From: Bacteroidota bacterium
Lineage (GTDB): Bacteria; Bacteroidota; Ignavibacteria; UBA10030; UBA8401
Length of the DNA stretch: 5,960 bases
Reading direction: 5' to 3'
Assembly (NCBI GenBank): GCA_025355705.1
Contig: JANXZD010000382.1
Coordinates: 1-5,960, forward strand
Below the pieces are notes generated by a model that saw nothing but the letters and a program-made list of their open reading frames with translations, was not told the DNA's origin and did no database searches. The position numbers and the translations under genes were made by a program. This document shows, in pieces, positions 1 through 5,960 of this stretch; positions within the stretch are counted from its first letter, which is position 1; the number at the start of each line of letters is the position of its first letter.

Positions 1-1
1 T

Positions 2-97
2 ACCGGACCGGCAACAACGCAGCGGGTTTGAATTGTAGGAAATGCTTGGCCCGCAAGTCAAACAACACAGATCGACAGCGTATATATTCAGTTTACT
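2..97 (+). other. Upstream continuation of the pectinesterase reading frame, interrupted by an in-frame TGA
   Basis: Read in the same frame as the pectinesterase, this stretch gives TGPATTQRV, then a TGA at 29-31, then IVGNAWPASQTTQ and IDSVYIQFTV, which run straight into the protein. The segment after the stop has the same beta-rich, secreted-protein character as what follows, so the GTG at 98 is unlikely to be a natural beginning. No ATG, GTG or TTG lies in frame between the TGA and position 98. Frame 1 upstream (reading TGNNAAGLN) could instead join by a one-base shift near 30-36. So the region is either a nonsense mutation, a small frameshift or a sequencing/assembly error in a longer gene whose signal peptide lies beyond the left edge. 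Confidence 0.55.
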
Positions 98-2281
98 GTG
101 TACGCAAAGCCGCCGTATGATTTTACCGTAAACTCAATTTCTCTTGGACTTGGTGCAAATGGCGGAAATAGTATGCGGGCAAATGTTGCATATTCTACTG
201 ATTCTACATTTTCACTATCAACACAAATATATGCGGGAACTGCGGGATTAAGCACTTCTGCACTTGTTGCGATCTCAAATACTTCAACCATTGTCGTTTC
301 GAATGGACAAAAATTGTATCTCCGAATTTATCCATGGTATCATAATCTTACTACTGGTCTTACCGGAAAATATATTTGTCCTGATAGTGTCGTCATATCC
401 GGAACAACGAATGGTTCATCTGTTTCATTGGCAGATATAACAACAAAAACGATCACAAATATTTCCACAACATTTGCCGTTTGCGGAGGAAATATTTCGT
501 CTGATGGAGGTGCCGCAGTTACAGAAAGGGGAATGTGCTGGGATACGACAAACACTCCGACGATCGTGAAAAGCAAAACCTTTGACGGGAATGGTTCGGG
601 CGGATTTATAAGTTTCATAACAGGATTGCATGCGGGGACAAAATATTTTGTACGAGCGTATGCTACCAATAGTGCTGGTACAGCGTATGGAAAAGTCGAT
701 TCTGTGACTACACTGACTGTTCTTTCTGCACCGACTCTAACGACAACTGCCGTCTCAACGATATTGACAACGACAGCATCATCAGGCGGGAATATAATAT
801 TGTGGGGCGGCGACACCGTAACGGTAAGAGGAGTTTGTTGGAACACAACCGGCAGTCCAACCGTTACAAATTCAAAGACACAAAATGGAAACGGGATCGG
901 TTCATTCGCCGCTTCGTTGAACGGACTGACAGCGAACACACTCTATTATGTCCGAGCATATGCGACCAATGGAATTGGAACATCATATGGAAATGAAATT
1001 TCATTTACGACACAGTCACCGGCCCCAGATGTAACAAAGATTGTTTCAAAAGATGGAACCGGAAATTATACAACAGTGCAAGGAGCATTCGATGATATTC
1101 CAACCAATTATGCCGGAAGATATTTTATCTTTGTAAAAAAAGGTAATTATAAGGAGAAGATTCTGCTTGTTTCAGGAAAGATCAATGTTTTCCTTATTGG
1201 AGAGAACAGAGACAGCACGATTTTAACGTATGACGATTATGCTGGAAAGCCGGGATTGGGAACTTCCACATCGCAAAGTGTTGCGATCGATGCGAATGAT
1301 TTTACAGCGATGAATATTACGTTTCAAAATACAGTGAAGAATGATGGATCGGTCGCGAACCAACAGGCGGTGGCGCTGCGGGTTAACGGCGATAGACAGG
1401 CATACTATAATTGCAAACTTCTCGGATATCAAGATACATATTATACGTGGGGTGGCGGCAGCACCGGAAGAACATATCACAAGAATTGTTACATCGAAGG
1501 ATCGGTCGATTTTATTTTCGGCAGGAACATTGTTTTGTTTGACAGCTGTACGATCAATGAAAATAGGAATGGCGGGGCAATCACCGCAGCAAGTACTGAA
1601 CCAACGTCAAAATTCGGGTATGTTTTTCTGAATTGTAAGATCACTGCCGATTCGATCGGTTTCGATGGGAATTTGATCACATCGTTTTATCTCGGGCGTC
1701 CATGGCAGACATCACCGCAAACGGTATTCATTAATTGTTCCGAACCATCAGCACTAAATTCTGCCGGATGGCTTGCATGGAATGTTCTTCCTGCGTTATA
1801 TGCAGAGTATAAATGCAGCGGTCCGGGATTTCTTCCGGCGCAGCGTGTTGGATGGTCATCTCAGCTTTCAGATTCAGCCGTATCAACGTATACGATGGGA
1901 AATATTTTCTCAAAGAATTCCGTTAGCCCTGCATATGGTTCGGACTGGATACCACAAAAGCCGTCCATTGCTTTTCCAACATCGGTTGAAGGAACATTGA
2001 ACAGGGAAATTCCGGAGGAGTTTTATCTCGGACAGAATTTTCCTAACCCTTTTAATCCTTCATCAACAATACAGTTTCGCGTGAAAGAACAAGGATTAAC
2101 AACATTGAAAGTATATAATGCGCTTGGCCAGGAAATGGTTCAGTTATTTTCTGATATAGCAGTACCGGCAAAATTATACTCGCTCGAGTTCACTGCACAT
2201 TCGTTGTCCAGTGGAATGTATTTCAGTGTTTTAGAAAATAATGGTCAAAGGAAAACCAAAAAAATGGTATTATTACAATAA
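98..2281 (+). CDS. Secreted modular pectinesterase (CE8) with two fibronectin-like repeats and a type IX sorting domain; 5' end probably missing
   Basis: Hydrolyses methyl esters of homogalacturonan, releasing methanol and leaving polygalacturonate for lyases; it should act outside the cell. Numbering from the GTG at 98 (727 residues), residues 1-105 form a beta-rich domain I cannot name. Two fibronectin-III-like repeats follow (about 109-206 and 210-306). The CE8 beta-helix starts near 312 (KIVSKDGTGNYTTVQGAF) and runs to about 600. Its expected active-site residues are present: Q423, Q445-D446 in GYQDTYY, nucleophile D471 in GSVDFIFG, and R534 and W536 in LGRPW. The two aspartates are 25 residues apart, against 21 in plant enzymes, because of a glycine-rich GGGSTG insert. 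Residues 642-727 are the C-terminal sorting domain (FYLGQNFPNPFNP, ending KKMVLLQ), implying outer-membrane export by type IX secretion. The start is doubtful: there is no signal peptide or ribosome binding site, and the sense continues upstream past a TGA. uxaC follows 37 bases later. Confidence 0.9.
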   Translation: MYAKPPYDFTVNSISLGLGANGGNSMRANVAYSTDSTFSLSTQIYAGTAGLSTSALVAISNTSTIVVSNGQKLYLRIYPWYHNLTTGLTGKYICPDSVVISGTTNGSSVSLADITTKTITNISTTFAVCGGNISSDGGAAVTERGMCWDTTNTPTIVKSKTFDGNGSGGFISFITGLHAGTKYFVRAYATNSAGTAYGKVDSVTTLTVLSAPTLTTTAVSTILTTTASSGGNIILWGGDTVTVRGVCWNTTGSPTVTNSKTQNGNGIGSFAASLNGLTANTLYYVRAYATNGIGTSYGNEISFTTQSPAPDVTKIVSKDGTGNYTTVQGAFDDIPTNYAGRYFIFVKKGNYKEKILLVSGKINVFLIGENRDSTILTYDDYAGKPGLGTSTSQSVAIDANDFTAMNITFQNTVKNDGSVANQQAVALRVNGDRQAYYNCKLLGYQDTYYTWGGGSTGRTYHKNCYIEGSVDFIFGRNIVLFDSCTINENRNGGAITAASTEPTSKFGYVFLNCKITADSIGFDGNLITSFYLGRPWQTSPQTVFINCSEPSALNSAGWLAWNVLPALYAEYKCSGPGFLPAQRVGWSSQLSDSAVSTYTMGNIFSKNSVSPAYGSDWIPQKPSIAFPTSVEGTLNREIPEEFYLGQNFPNPFNPSSTIQFRVKEQGLTTLKVYNALGQEMVQLFSDIAVPAKLYSLEFTAHSLSSGMYFSVLENNGQRKTKKMVLLQ
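485..1012 (+). repeat. Tandem fibronectin-like protein repeat within the pectinesterase, two copies with a 300-base period
   Basis: The copies at 485-712 and 785-1012 encode two 76-residue segments (residues 130-205 and 230-305) that align without gaps, 43 of 76 identical by hand count. Shared blocks are GGNI, GG..VT.RG.CW.TT..PT, SKT..GNG.G.F, GL.A.T.Y and VRAYATN..GT.YG. The full repeat is about 100 residues including a linker. This pattern is common in large secreted Bacteroidota proteins, where such domains probably act as spacers or in surface or polymer contact. The two copies clearly derive from a duplication, but they have diverged too far at the DNA level to be a recent one. Confidence 0.85.
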
Positions 2282-2318
2282 ATATTCTCATCACTATTTA
2301 TATTTTTAAAGAGATCCT

Positions 2319-3767
2319 ATGAAAAAATTCAATTCCGAAAATTTCTTGCTCGCAAACGATACCGCTGTTACGCTCTATCATGAATTTGCTGAGCATCAGC
2401 CCATCATTGATTATCATTGTCATCTTTCTCCCAAAGAGATCGCGGAAGACAAACGGTGGGATAATATGTCACAGATTTGGCTGTACGGCGATCACTATAA
2501 GTGGCGCGCAATGCGAGCAAACGGGATCAATGAAAAATATATTACCGGCAGTGCAAGTGATTGGGAAAAGTTCCAGGCATGGTCAAAAACAGTTCCCAAA
2601 ACATTACGGAATCCGTTATACCATTGGACTCACATGGAACTGGAAAAACCATTTGGAATCACAGACACGTTGTTGAGCGAATCGACCGCCAAAAATGTTT
2701 GGGACCATTGCAATGCATTGTTAAAGACAGATGATTTTTCTTGCCGCGGAATCATGAAACAGGCGAATGTCGAACTAGTCGTCACCACAGATGATCCGAC
2801 CGATACACTTGAATACCACAAGCAGATAAAAGCGGATGAAAGATTTTCAATCCAAGTACTGCCGGCATTTCGTCCGGATAAAGCAATGAGTCCGGAAAAC
2901 CCAATGCTGTTCAAAGCCTACGTGGAAAAGATCGGTGAAACTGCGGGAATGAGTATCGTAAATTTTATGGATTTTATCGAAGCGATCACGAAACGCCATT
3001 CGTACTTTCATGAGAATGGATGCCGTGTTTCCGACCATGGAATTGAAATGGCGTATGCTGAAGATTATTCGTCCACCGAAATACAAACGATCTTTGCTAC
3101 AGTGATGTCGGGGAAGAATCTTTCGCCAGATGAGATACGGAAATTCAAATCGGCAATGGTATATCAATTTGGCGTGATGGATCACGAACGAGGATGGGTA
3201 CAGCAATTTCATCTTGGGGCGCTGCGAAATGTGAACTCAAGAATGTTCCGAACACTTGGTCCTGATACCGGCTATGATGTCATCGGTGATTTTGAGATCG
3301 CACGTCCTGTTGCGCGGCTGCTTGATAAATTGGACAGCGAAAATAGATTGGCCAAAACAATTCTCTACAATCTTAATCCTCGCGATAATGATCTTATTGC
3401 ATCGCTGATCGGAGCATTTCAAGACGGCACATCGGCAGGCAAGATTCAATTTGGAAGTGCGTGGTGGTTTCTCGATCAAAAAGACGGAATTGAAAAGCAG
3501 TTGAATTCACTTTCAAACATGGGATTGTTGAGCCAATTCATCGGGATGCTTACAGACTCACGAAGTTTTCTTTCCTATCCGCGTCACGATTACTTCAGAC
3601 GGATCCTTTGCAACATTCTTGGTACTGAAATGGAGAATGGAATGATTCCCAATGATCGTACGCTGGTCGGCGGGATGATTTCTGATATCTCTTACAACAA
3701 TGTGAAGAAGTACTTTGGATTTACCCTTGAAAAGAAAAAATATGTCAGTGAACCTGAAAAAGTATAA
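2319..3767 (+). CDS. uxaC: Glucuronate/galacturonate isomerase (uronate isomerase)
   Basis: Cytoplasmic enzyme of the amidohydrolase superfamily. It interconverts D-galacturonate with D-tagaturonate and D-glucuronate with D-fructuronate, the first intracellular step of uronate breakdown. The 482-residue length fits the family (about 470). Visible landmarks are the metal-binding H33-x-H35 in IIDYHCHLSP, R185 in PAFRPDK, SDHGIE at 238-243, HERGWVQQFHLGALRN at 289-304, GPDTGYDVIGD just after, and D413 in MLTDSRSFLSY followed by RHDYFRRILCN. These span the whole barrel with no break, so the enzyme should be active. The ATG at 2319 has only a weak AAAGAG (2308-2313) five bases upstream, but MKKFNSENFLL is the expected N-terminus. 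It follows the pectinesterase stop by 37 bases with no visible terminator and precedes the tagaturonate epimerase, so the three may share a transcript. Confidence 0.96.
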   Translation: MKKFNSENFLLANDTAVTLYHEFAEHQPIIDYHCHLSPKEIAEDKRWDNMSQIWLYGDHYKWRAMRANGINEKYITGSASDWEKFQAWSKTVPKTLRNPLYHWTHMELEKPFGITDTLLSESTAKNVWDHCNALLKTDDFSCRGIMKQANVELVVTTDDPTDTLEYHKQIKADERFSIQVLPAFRPDKAMSPENPMLFKAYVEKIGETAGMSIVNFMDFIEAITKRHSYFHENGCRVSDHGIEMAYAEDYSSTEIQTIFATVMSGKNLSPDEIRKFKSAMVYQFGVMDHERGWVQQFHLGALRNVNSRMFRTLGPDTGYDVIGDFEIARPVARLLDKLDSENRLAKTILYNLNPRDNDLIASLIGAFQDGTSAGKIQFGSAWWFLDQKDGIEKQLNSLSNMGLLSQFIGMLTDSRSFLSYPRHDYFRRILCNILGTEMENGMIPNDRTLVGGMISDISYNNVKKYFGFTLEKKKYVSEPEKV

Positions 3768-3809
3768 CAAGCAACACAATCAAACTAAGCAGTGAAAAAG
3801 TACATAGGT

Positions 3810-3815
3810 AAGGAG
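3810..3815 (+). promoter_or_regulatory. Shine-Dalgarno AAGGAG that decides the uxaE start
   Basis: AAGGAG is the best ribosome binding site in the window. Two in-frame ATGs follow. The one at 3817 is only one base downstream, too close to be used well; the one at 3823 has a 7-base spacer, which is near ideal. I therefore start the epimerase at 3823 (MQLEKYSIG) and not at 3817 (MSMQLEKYSIG). Confidence 0.7.
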
Positions 3816-3822
3816 AATGTCA

Positions 3823-5085
3823 ATGCAGTTAGAAAAATATTCAATTGGTGTCGGAGATCGGTTTGGTCACCAAGGTGCGGCTCAATTGCGCGCACTTATT
3901 TCCGCACAAGAACAACAAATAGAAATTGTACCGATCTGGAATAAATCAAATCGAGAACATTCACTGATCGGTACAAAACCTGAGAATGCCCGACATAATG
4001 CTGATGAAGCAGTTAAGAAAACCGGATGGAAGAAATCTTATTATGTGGATGCGGACCACATCGGAATAAAAACCGTAGACAAGTTCCTTTCCTATTGTGA
4101 TTTTTACACCATTGATGTTGCCGATTTTATTGGAATGGCGTCATCGGAAAATGATCTTTCCTCTTTTGCAAATTCACTTGCCACGTTCAAGGGAAACTAC
4201 ACGATCCCGGGTATTGTATCGTCATTTGTCGTTACCGACGAATTGCTGCACACGATCGGGAAAAAATACCTTACGGCAGTGAAAGAGGCAGCGAAGATCT
4301 ATCAGTATATCAGGAAGAGCAAAGGTAACGACGATTTTATAGTTGAAGTATCAATGGATGAGACGGACAAACCACAGACGCCGATAGAATTGTTCTTTAT
4401 ACTTGCTGCAATTTCCCAGGAAAAAATTCCGATCCAAACGATCGCTCCGAAATTTTCAGGAGAATTTCTTAAAGGAATTGATTATGTCGGGAATGTGAAA
4501 GATTTTGCCGTTGAATTTGAAAATGATTTACTTGTGATCAAACATTCGATAAAATTATTCGGTTTACCTGCTAACCTGAAATTGAGCGTTCATTCAGGAA
4601 GTGATAAATTCTCTCTCTATCCTGTCATGCACCAAGCGATTAAAAAACATAACGCCGGTCTTCATCTTAAGACAGCAGGCACAACATGGCTTGAAGAGCT
4701 TATTGGTTTGGCCGAAGCAGGCGGCGAAGGATTAGTGGTTGCAAAAGATATCTATGCACAGGCATTCGCACGTATCGATGAATTGAGCCAGCCATATGCA
4801 ACGGTGGTCATGATTGATCGCTCCAAACTACCATCGCCTACAGTAGTTGCATCATGGACCTCTGAACAATACACGTCGGCATTGCGGCATGATCAATGTT
4901 GCAAGAGCTACAATCTTCATGTCCGTCAATTATTGCATATCGCTTTCAAGATCGCAGCGGAAATGGGGGATCGATATATCTCAGCACTGGAAAAAAATGA
5001 GACCATTATCGGTTCAAATGTCACTATAAATATCTTTAATCGGCATATCGAACCGCTGTTCTTAGGAAAGAATAGTCTACATTAA
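3823..5085 (+). CDS. uxaE: Tagaturonate epimerase (UxaE family)
   Basis: Predicted cytoplasmic enzyme that epimerises D-tagaturonate to D-fructuronate, as described for UxaE of Thermotoga. It lets galacturonate enter the mannonate branch without the altronate enzymes UxaB and UxaA. The protein has 420 residues from the ATG at 3823, or 422 from the ATG at 3817. I recognise the family from the N-terminal YSIGVGDRFGHQG (6-18), NKSNREHSLIGTKPE (40-54), YYVDADHIGIKTVDKF (from 73) followed by FYTIDVADFIG, then SVHSGSDKFS (H257) and HLKTAGTTWLEE (H281). The many His, Asp and Glu residues in these motifs suggest a metal-dependent barrel enzyme; which ones bind metal is not shown by the sequence alone. 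It lies 55 bases after uxaC, whose product is its proposed substrate, which strongly supports the call. No frameshift or missing block is visible. Confidence 0.9.
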   Translation: MQLEKYSIGVGDRFGHQGAAQLRALISAQEQQIEIVPIWNKSNREHSLIGTKPENARHNADEAVKKTGWKKSYYVDADHIGIKTVDKFLSYCDFYTIDVADFIGMASSENDLSSFANSLATFKGNYTIPGIVSSFVVTDELLHTIGKKYLTAVKEAAKIYQYIRKSKGNDDFIVEVSMDETDKPQTPIELFFILAAISQEKIPIQTIAPKFSGEFLKGIDYVGNVKDFAVEFENDLLVIKHSIKLFGLPANLKLSVHSGSDKFSLYPVMHQAIKKHNAGLHLKTAGTTWLEELIGLAEAGGEGLVVAKDIYAQAFARIDELSQPYATVVMIDRSKLPSPTVVASWTSEQYTSALRHDQCCKSYNLHVRQLLHIAFKIAAEMGDRYISALEKNETIIGSNVTINIFNRHIEPLFLGKNSLH

Positions 5086-5185
5086 TTTTTATAGATCGAG
5101 AATACCTATAGTTGTACGGTAAAACAAGAGACTAATAATTTCCAAAAAGATCATTGCACTATTCGTACTGTACCGATGTAAATAA
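5086..5185 (+). other. Intergenic gap between uxaE and the cupin; possible transcript boundary
   Basis: This 100-base AT-rich gap is the longest non-coding stretch in the window and separates the cytoplasmic pair from the exported cupin-lyase pair. It has no strong hairpin with a T tract. TATAG (5090-5094) and CTATA (5106-5110) can pair only weakly around an 11-base loop. A loose sigma-70-like pair, TTGTAC (5112-5117) and TAATTT (5136-5141) with an 18-base spacer, could be a promoter for the next gene, but such matches are common in AT-rich DNA. No Shine-Dalgarno precedes the ATG at 5186. Confidence 0.35.
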
Positions 5186-5629
5186 ATGATAAAAAGCATA
5201 AAGAATACTGTCTCTTGTATCGGCTTACTGTTTGTCGTTCCTTTGATGATGCTCGCGCAAACGAGTACGGTCATAAAAAACAAACACTATACAATCGATA
5301 ATTGCGTGAACACGTTCGATCAATCAAAAATTGAATCTACCAAGGTTGGTTATCAATATTGGTTCGCGGATAAGAATTTCCTTGACGGCCGTACGTTGAA
5401 AATGAGCGCTGTAAAACCGCACGGAGCAACTCATCCGCCGCATCATCACAAAGAAGACGAATTCTTTTTTGTCATGGAGGGGACAGCAGAATTTTATCTT
5501 GATGGTAAGACTAAAACTGCCGGTCCATACACAAGCTTTTATTGTCCCTCCAATAGCGAACACGGTATCCGCAATAATGGCGATACGATATTAAAATATT
5601 TAGTGATAAAAAAATATGAGAATCCATAA
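5186..5629 (+). CDS. Exported single-domain cupin protein, possibly KdgF-like
   Basis: A small (147-residue) beta-barrel cupin. Residues 1-25 (MIKSIKNTVSCIGLLFVVPLMMLAQ) form a signal peptide with a likely cut near LA|Q. C11 is not in a lipobox, so it is probably a soluble periplasmic or secreted protein. Cupin motif 1 is H83-PPHHHKEDE with H86, H88 and E92 as expected metal ligands, followed by EGTAEFYLDG. Motif 2 is GPYTSFYCPSNSEHGIRNNG with H126 as the fourth ligand. All four are present, so metal binding is likely. It sits three bases before a pectate lyase gene, suggesting a joint job in pectin breakdown. A KdgF-like role, opening unsaturated uronate monomers, is a reasonable guess, but KdgF is normally cytoplasmic and cupins are functionally diverse, so the activity is not established. 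The start lacks a clear ribosome binding site; the signal peptide supports it. Confidence 0.85.
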   Translation: MIKSIKNTVSCIGLLFVVPLMMLAQTSTVIKNKHYTIDNCVNTFDQSKIESTKVGYQYWFADKNFLDGRTLKMSAVKPHGATHPPHHHKEDEFFFVMEGTAEFYLDGKTKTAGPYTSFYCPSNSEHGIRNNGDTILKYLVIKKYENP

Positions 5630-5632
5630 CCA

Positions 5633-5960
5633 ATGAAAACACAATTGTTCTTCTATTTACTTCTTCTTGCGACAGTATTTATAGACGTTAGTGCTCAAAA
5701 AAATAAAACGGTCTTGTCGGATAGCATCGAGACTTCAGGTTTCTATGACAGTGCTCATCATTGGTATGATATCAATGATGAGGTCCATAAGCTATTTAAA
5801 CCGATTCCAAATCAACAGCAGTATGCAGTAACGCAAATCGCGGAGATCGCTGAAAATATTCTTCTGTTTCAGAAATCTAACGGTGGATGGGAAAAAAACT
5901 ATGATATGCGGGCAATCCTAACGGATGAACAGAAAAACATTCTTGTTTCGTCGAAGAATG
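5633..5960 (+). CDS. Pectate lyase, polysaccharide lyase family 10 (PelA type), 3' end beyond the window
   Basis: Only the first 109 residues are present; the frame is open to the window edge. Residues 1-21 (MKTQLFFYLLLLATVFIDVSA) are a signal peptide with a VSA|Q cut. The mature part carries two blocks characteristic of the family: SGFYDSAHHWYDI (35-47) and ILLFQKSNGGWEKNYDM (from about 76), followed by LTDEQKN. Family members cleave polygalacturonate by beta-elimination, giving 4,5-unsaturated oligogalacturonates, normally with calcium. The catalytic residues lie further downstream, so activity, full length and any C-terminal sorting domain cannot be judged. It follows the cupin by three bases (CCA between TAA and ATG) and is almost certainly cotranscribed and perhaps translationally coupled, as no strong ribosome binding site is seen. 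De-esterified pectin made by the upstream pectinesterase would be its substrate. Confidence 0.88.
   Translation, partial: MKTQLFFYLLLLATVFIDVSAQKNKTVLSDSIETSGFYDSAHHWYDINDEVHKLFKPIPNQQQYAVTQIAEIAENILLFQKSNGGWEKNYDMRAILTDEQKNILVSSKN

Noticed and set aside
340..939. A 199-codon open frame on the minus strand.
   Set aside because: It lies wholly opposite the pectinesterase repeats, has no ribosome binding site and has a low-complexity V/P/F-rich translation; it is a shadow of the T/S/N-rich coding strand.
1132..1141. A run of seven A within the CE8 domain, considered as a slippage or phase-variation site.
   Set aside because: The frame is intact across it and the residues (VKKGNY) are expected for the family; a run this short is ordinary in AT-rich genes.
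2282..2318. Short gap between the pectinesterase and uxaC, checked for a terminator or promoter.
   Set aside because: It is AT-rich with no hairpin and no convincing promoter elements; read-through is more likely.
2847..3212. A 121-codon open frame on the minus strand inside uxaC.
   Set aside because: It is antisense to a well-conserved enzyme, matches no family I recognise and has no start signals.
3792..3850. A GTG-started short frame (MKKYIGKENVNAV...) overlapping the uxaE start, considered as a leader peptide.
   Set aside because: It has no ribosome binding site of its own and runs into uxaE in another frame; the AAGGAG inside it serves uxaE.
5090..5110. Weak inverted repeat TATAG/CTATA after uxaE, considered as a terminator.
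   Set aside because: Five AT-rich pairs around an 11-base loop and no following T tract make a stable terminator hairpin unlikely.
5186..5270. Cupin N-terminus considered as a lipoprotein signal because of Cys 11.
   Set aside because: The cysteine lies before the hydrophobic stretch and is preceded by TVS, not a lipobox; an ordinary signal peptide ending MMLAQ fits better.

Overview
The window looks like part of a pectin and galacturonate utilisation locus from a bacterium of the Bacteroidota/Ignavibacteria (FCB) group. The clearest clue is the C-terminal type IX secretion sorting domain of the first gene, which opens with the FYLGQNFPNPFNPSS signature typical of Ignavibacteria and relatives. 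Other clues are the tandem fibronectin-like repeats of a kind common in Bacteroidota surface proteins, weak ribosome binding sites on most genes, and moderate-to-low GC content (judged by eye). All genes seen are on the + strand, and all four stop codons in the window are TAA.

Layout. (1) Positions 1-2281 hold a large modular pectinesterase (carbohydrate esterase family 8) whose 5' end lies outside the window. Its coding sense can be read upstream of the first usable start, but an in-frame TGA at 29-31 interrupts it. (2) 2319-3767 is uxaC, glucuronate/galacturonate isomerase. (3) 3823-5085 is a UxaE-type tagaturonate epimerase, with the best Shine-Dalgarno sequence in the window. (4) After a 100-base gap, 5186-5629 encodes a small exported cupin. 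(5) Three bases later, from 5633 to the window edge, lies the start of a secreted family 10 pectate lyase, which is cut off.

How they fit together (inference from family roles). The secreted pectinesterase removes methyl esters from homogalacturonan. The secreted pectate lyase cleaves the de-esterified chain into unsaturated oligogalacturonates. The exported cupin may act on a small sugar product, possibly like KdgF. In the cytoplasm UxaC turns galacturonate into tagaturonate, and UxaE epimerises it directly to fructuronate. This feeds the mannonate branch (UxuB, UxuA) instead of the classical altronate branch (UxaB, UxaA). UxuA, UxuB, KdgK, transporters and regulators are not in the window.

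There is no RNA gene, CRISPR array, insertion sequence or convincing terminator. I see no entirely new system. The points most worth a second look are the interrupted pectinesterase reading frame, the exported cupin paired with the lyase, and the UxaC-UxaE pathway variant.
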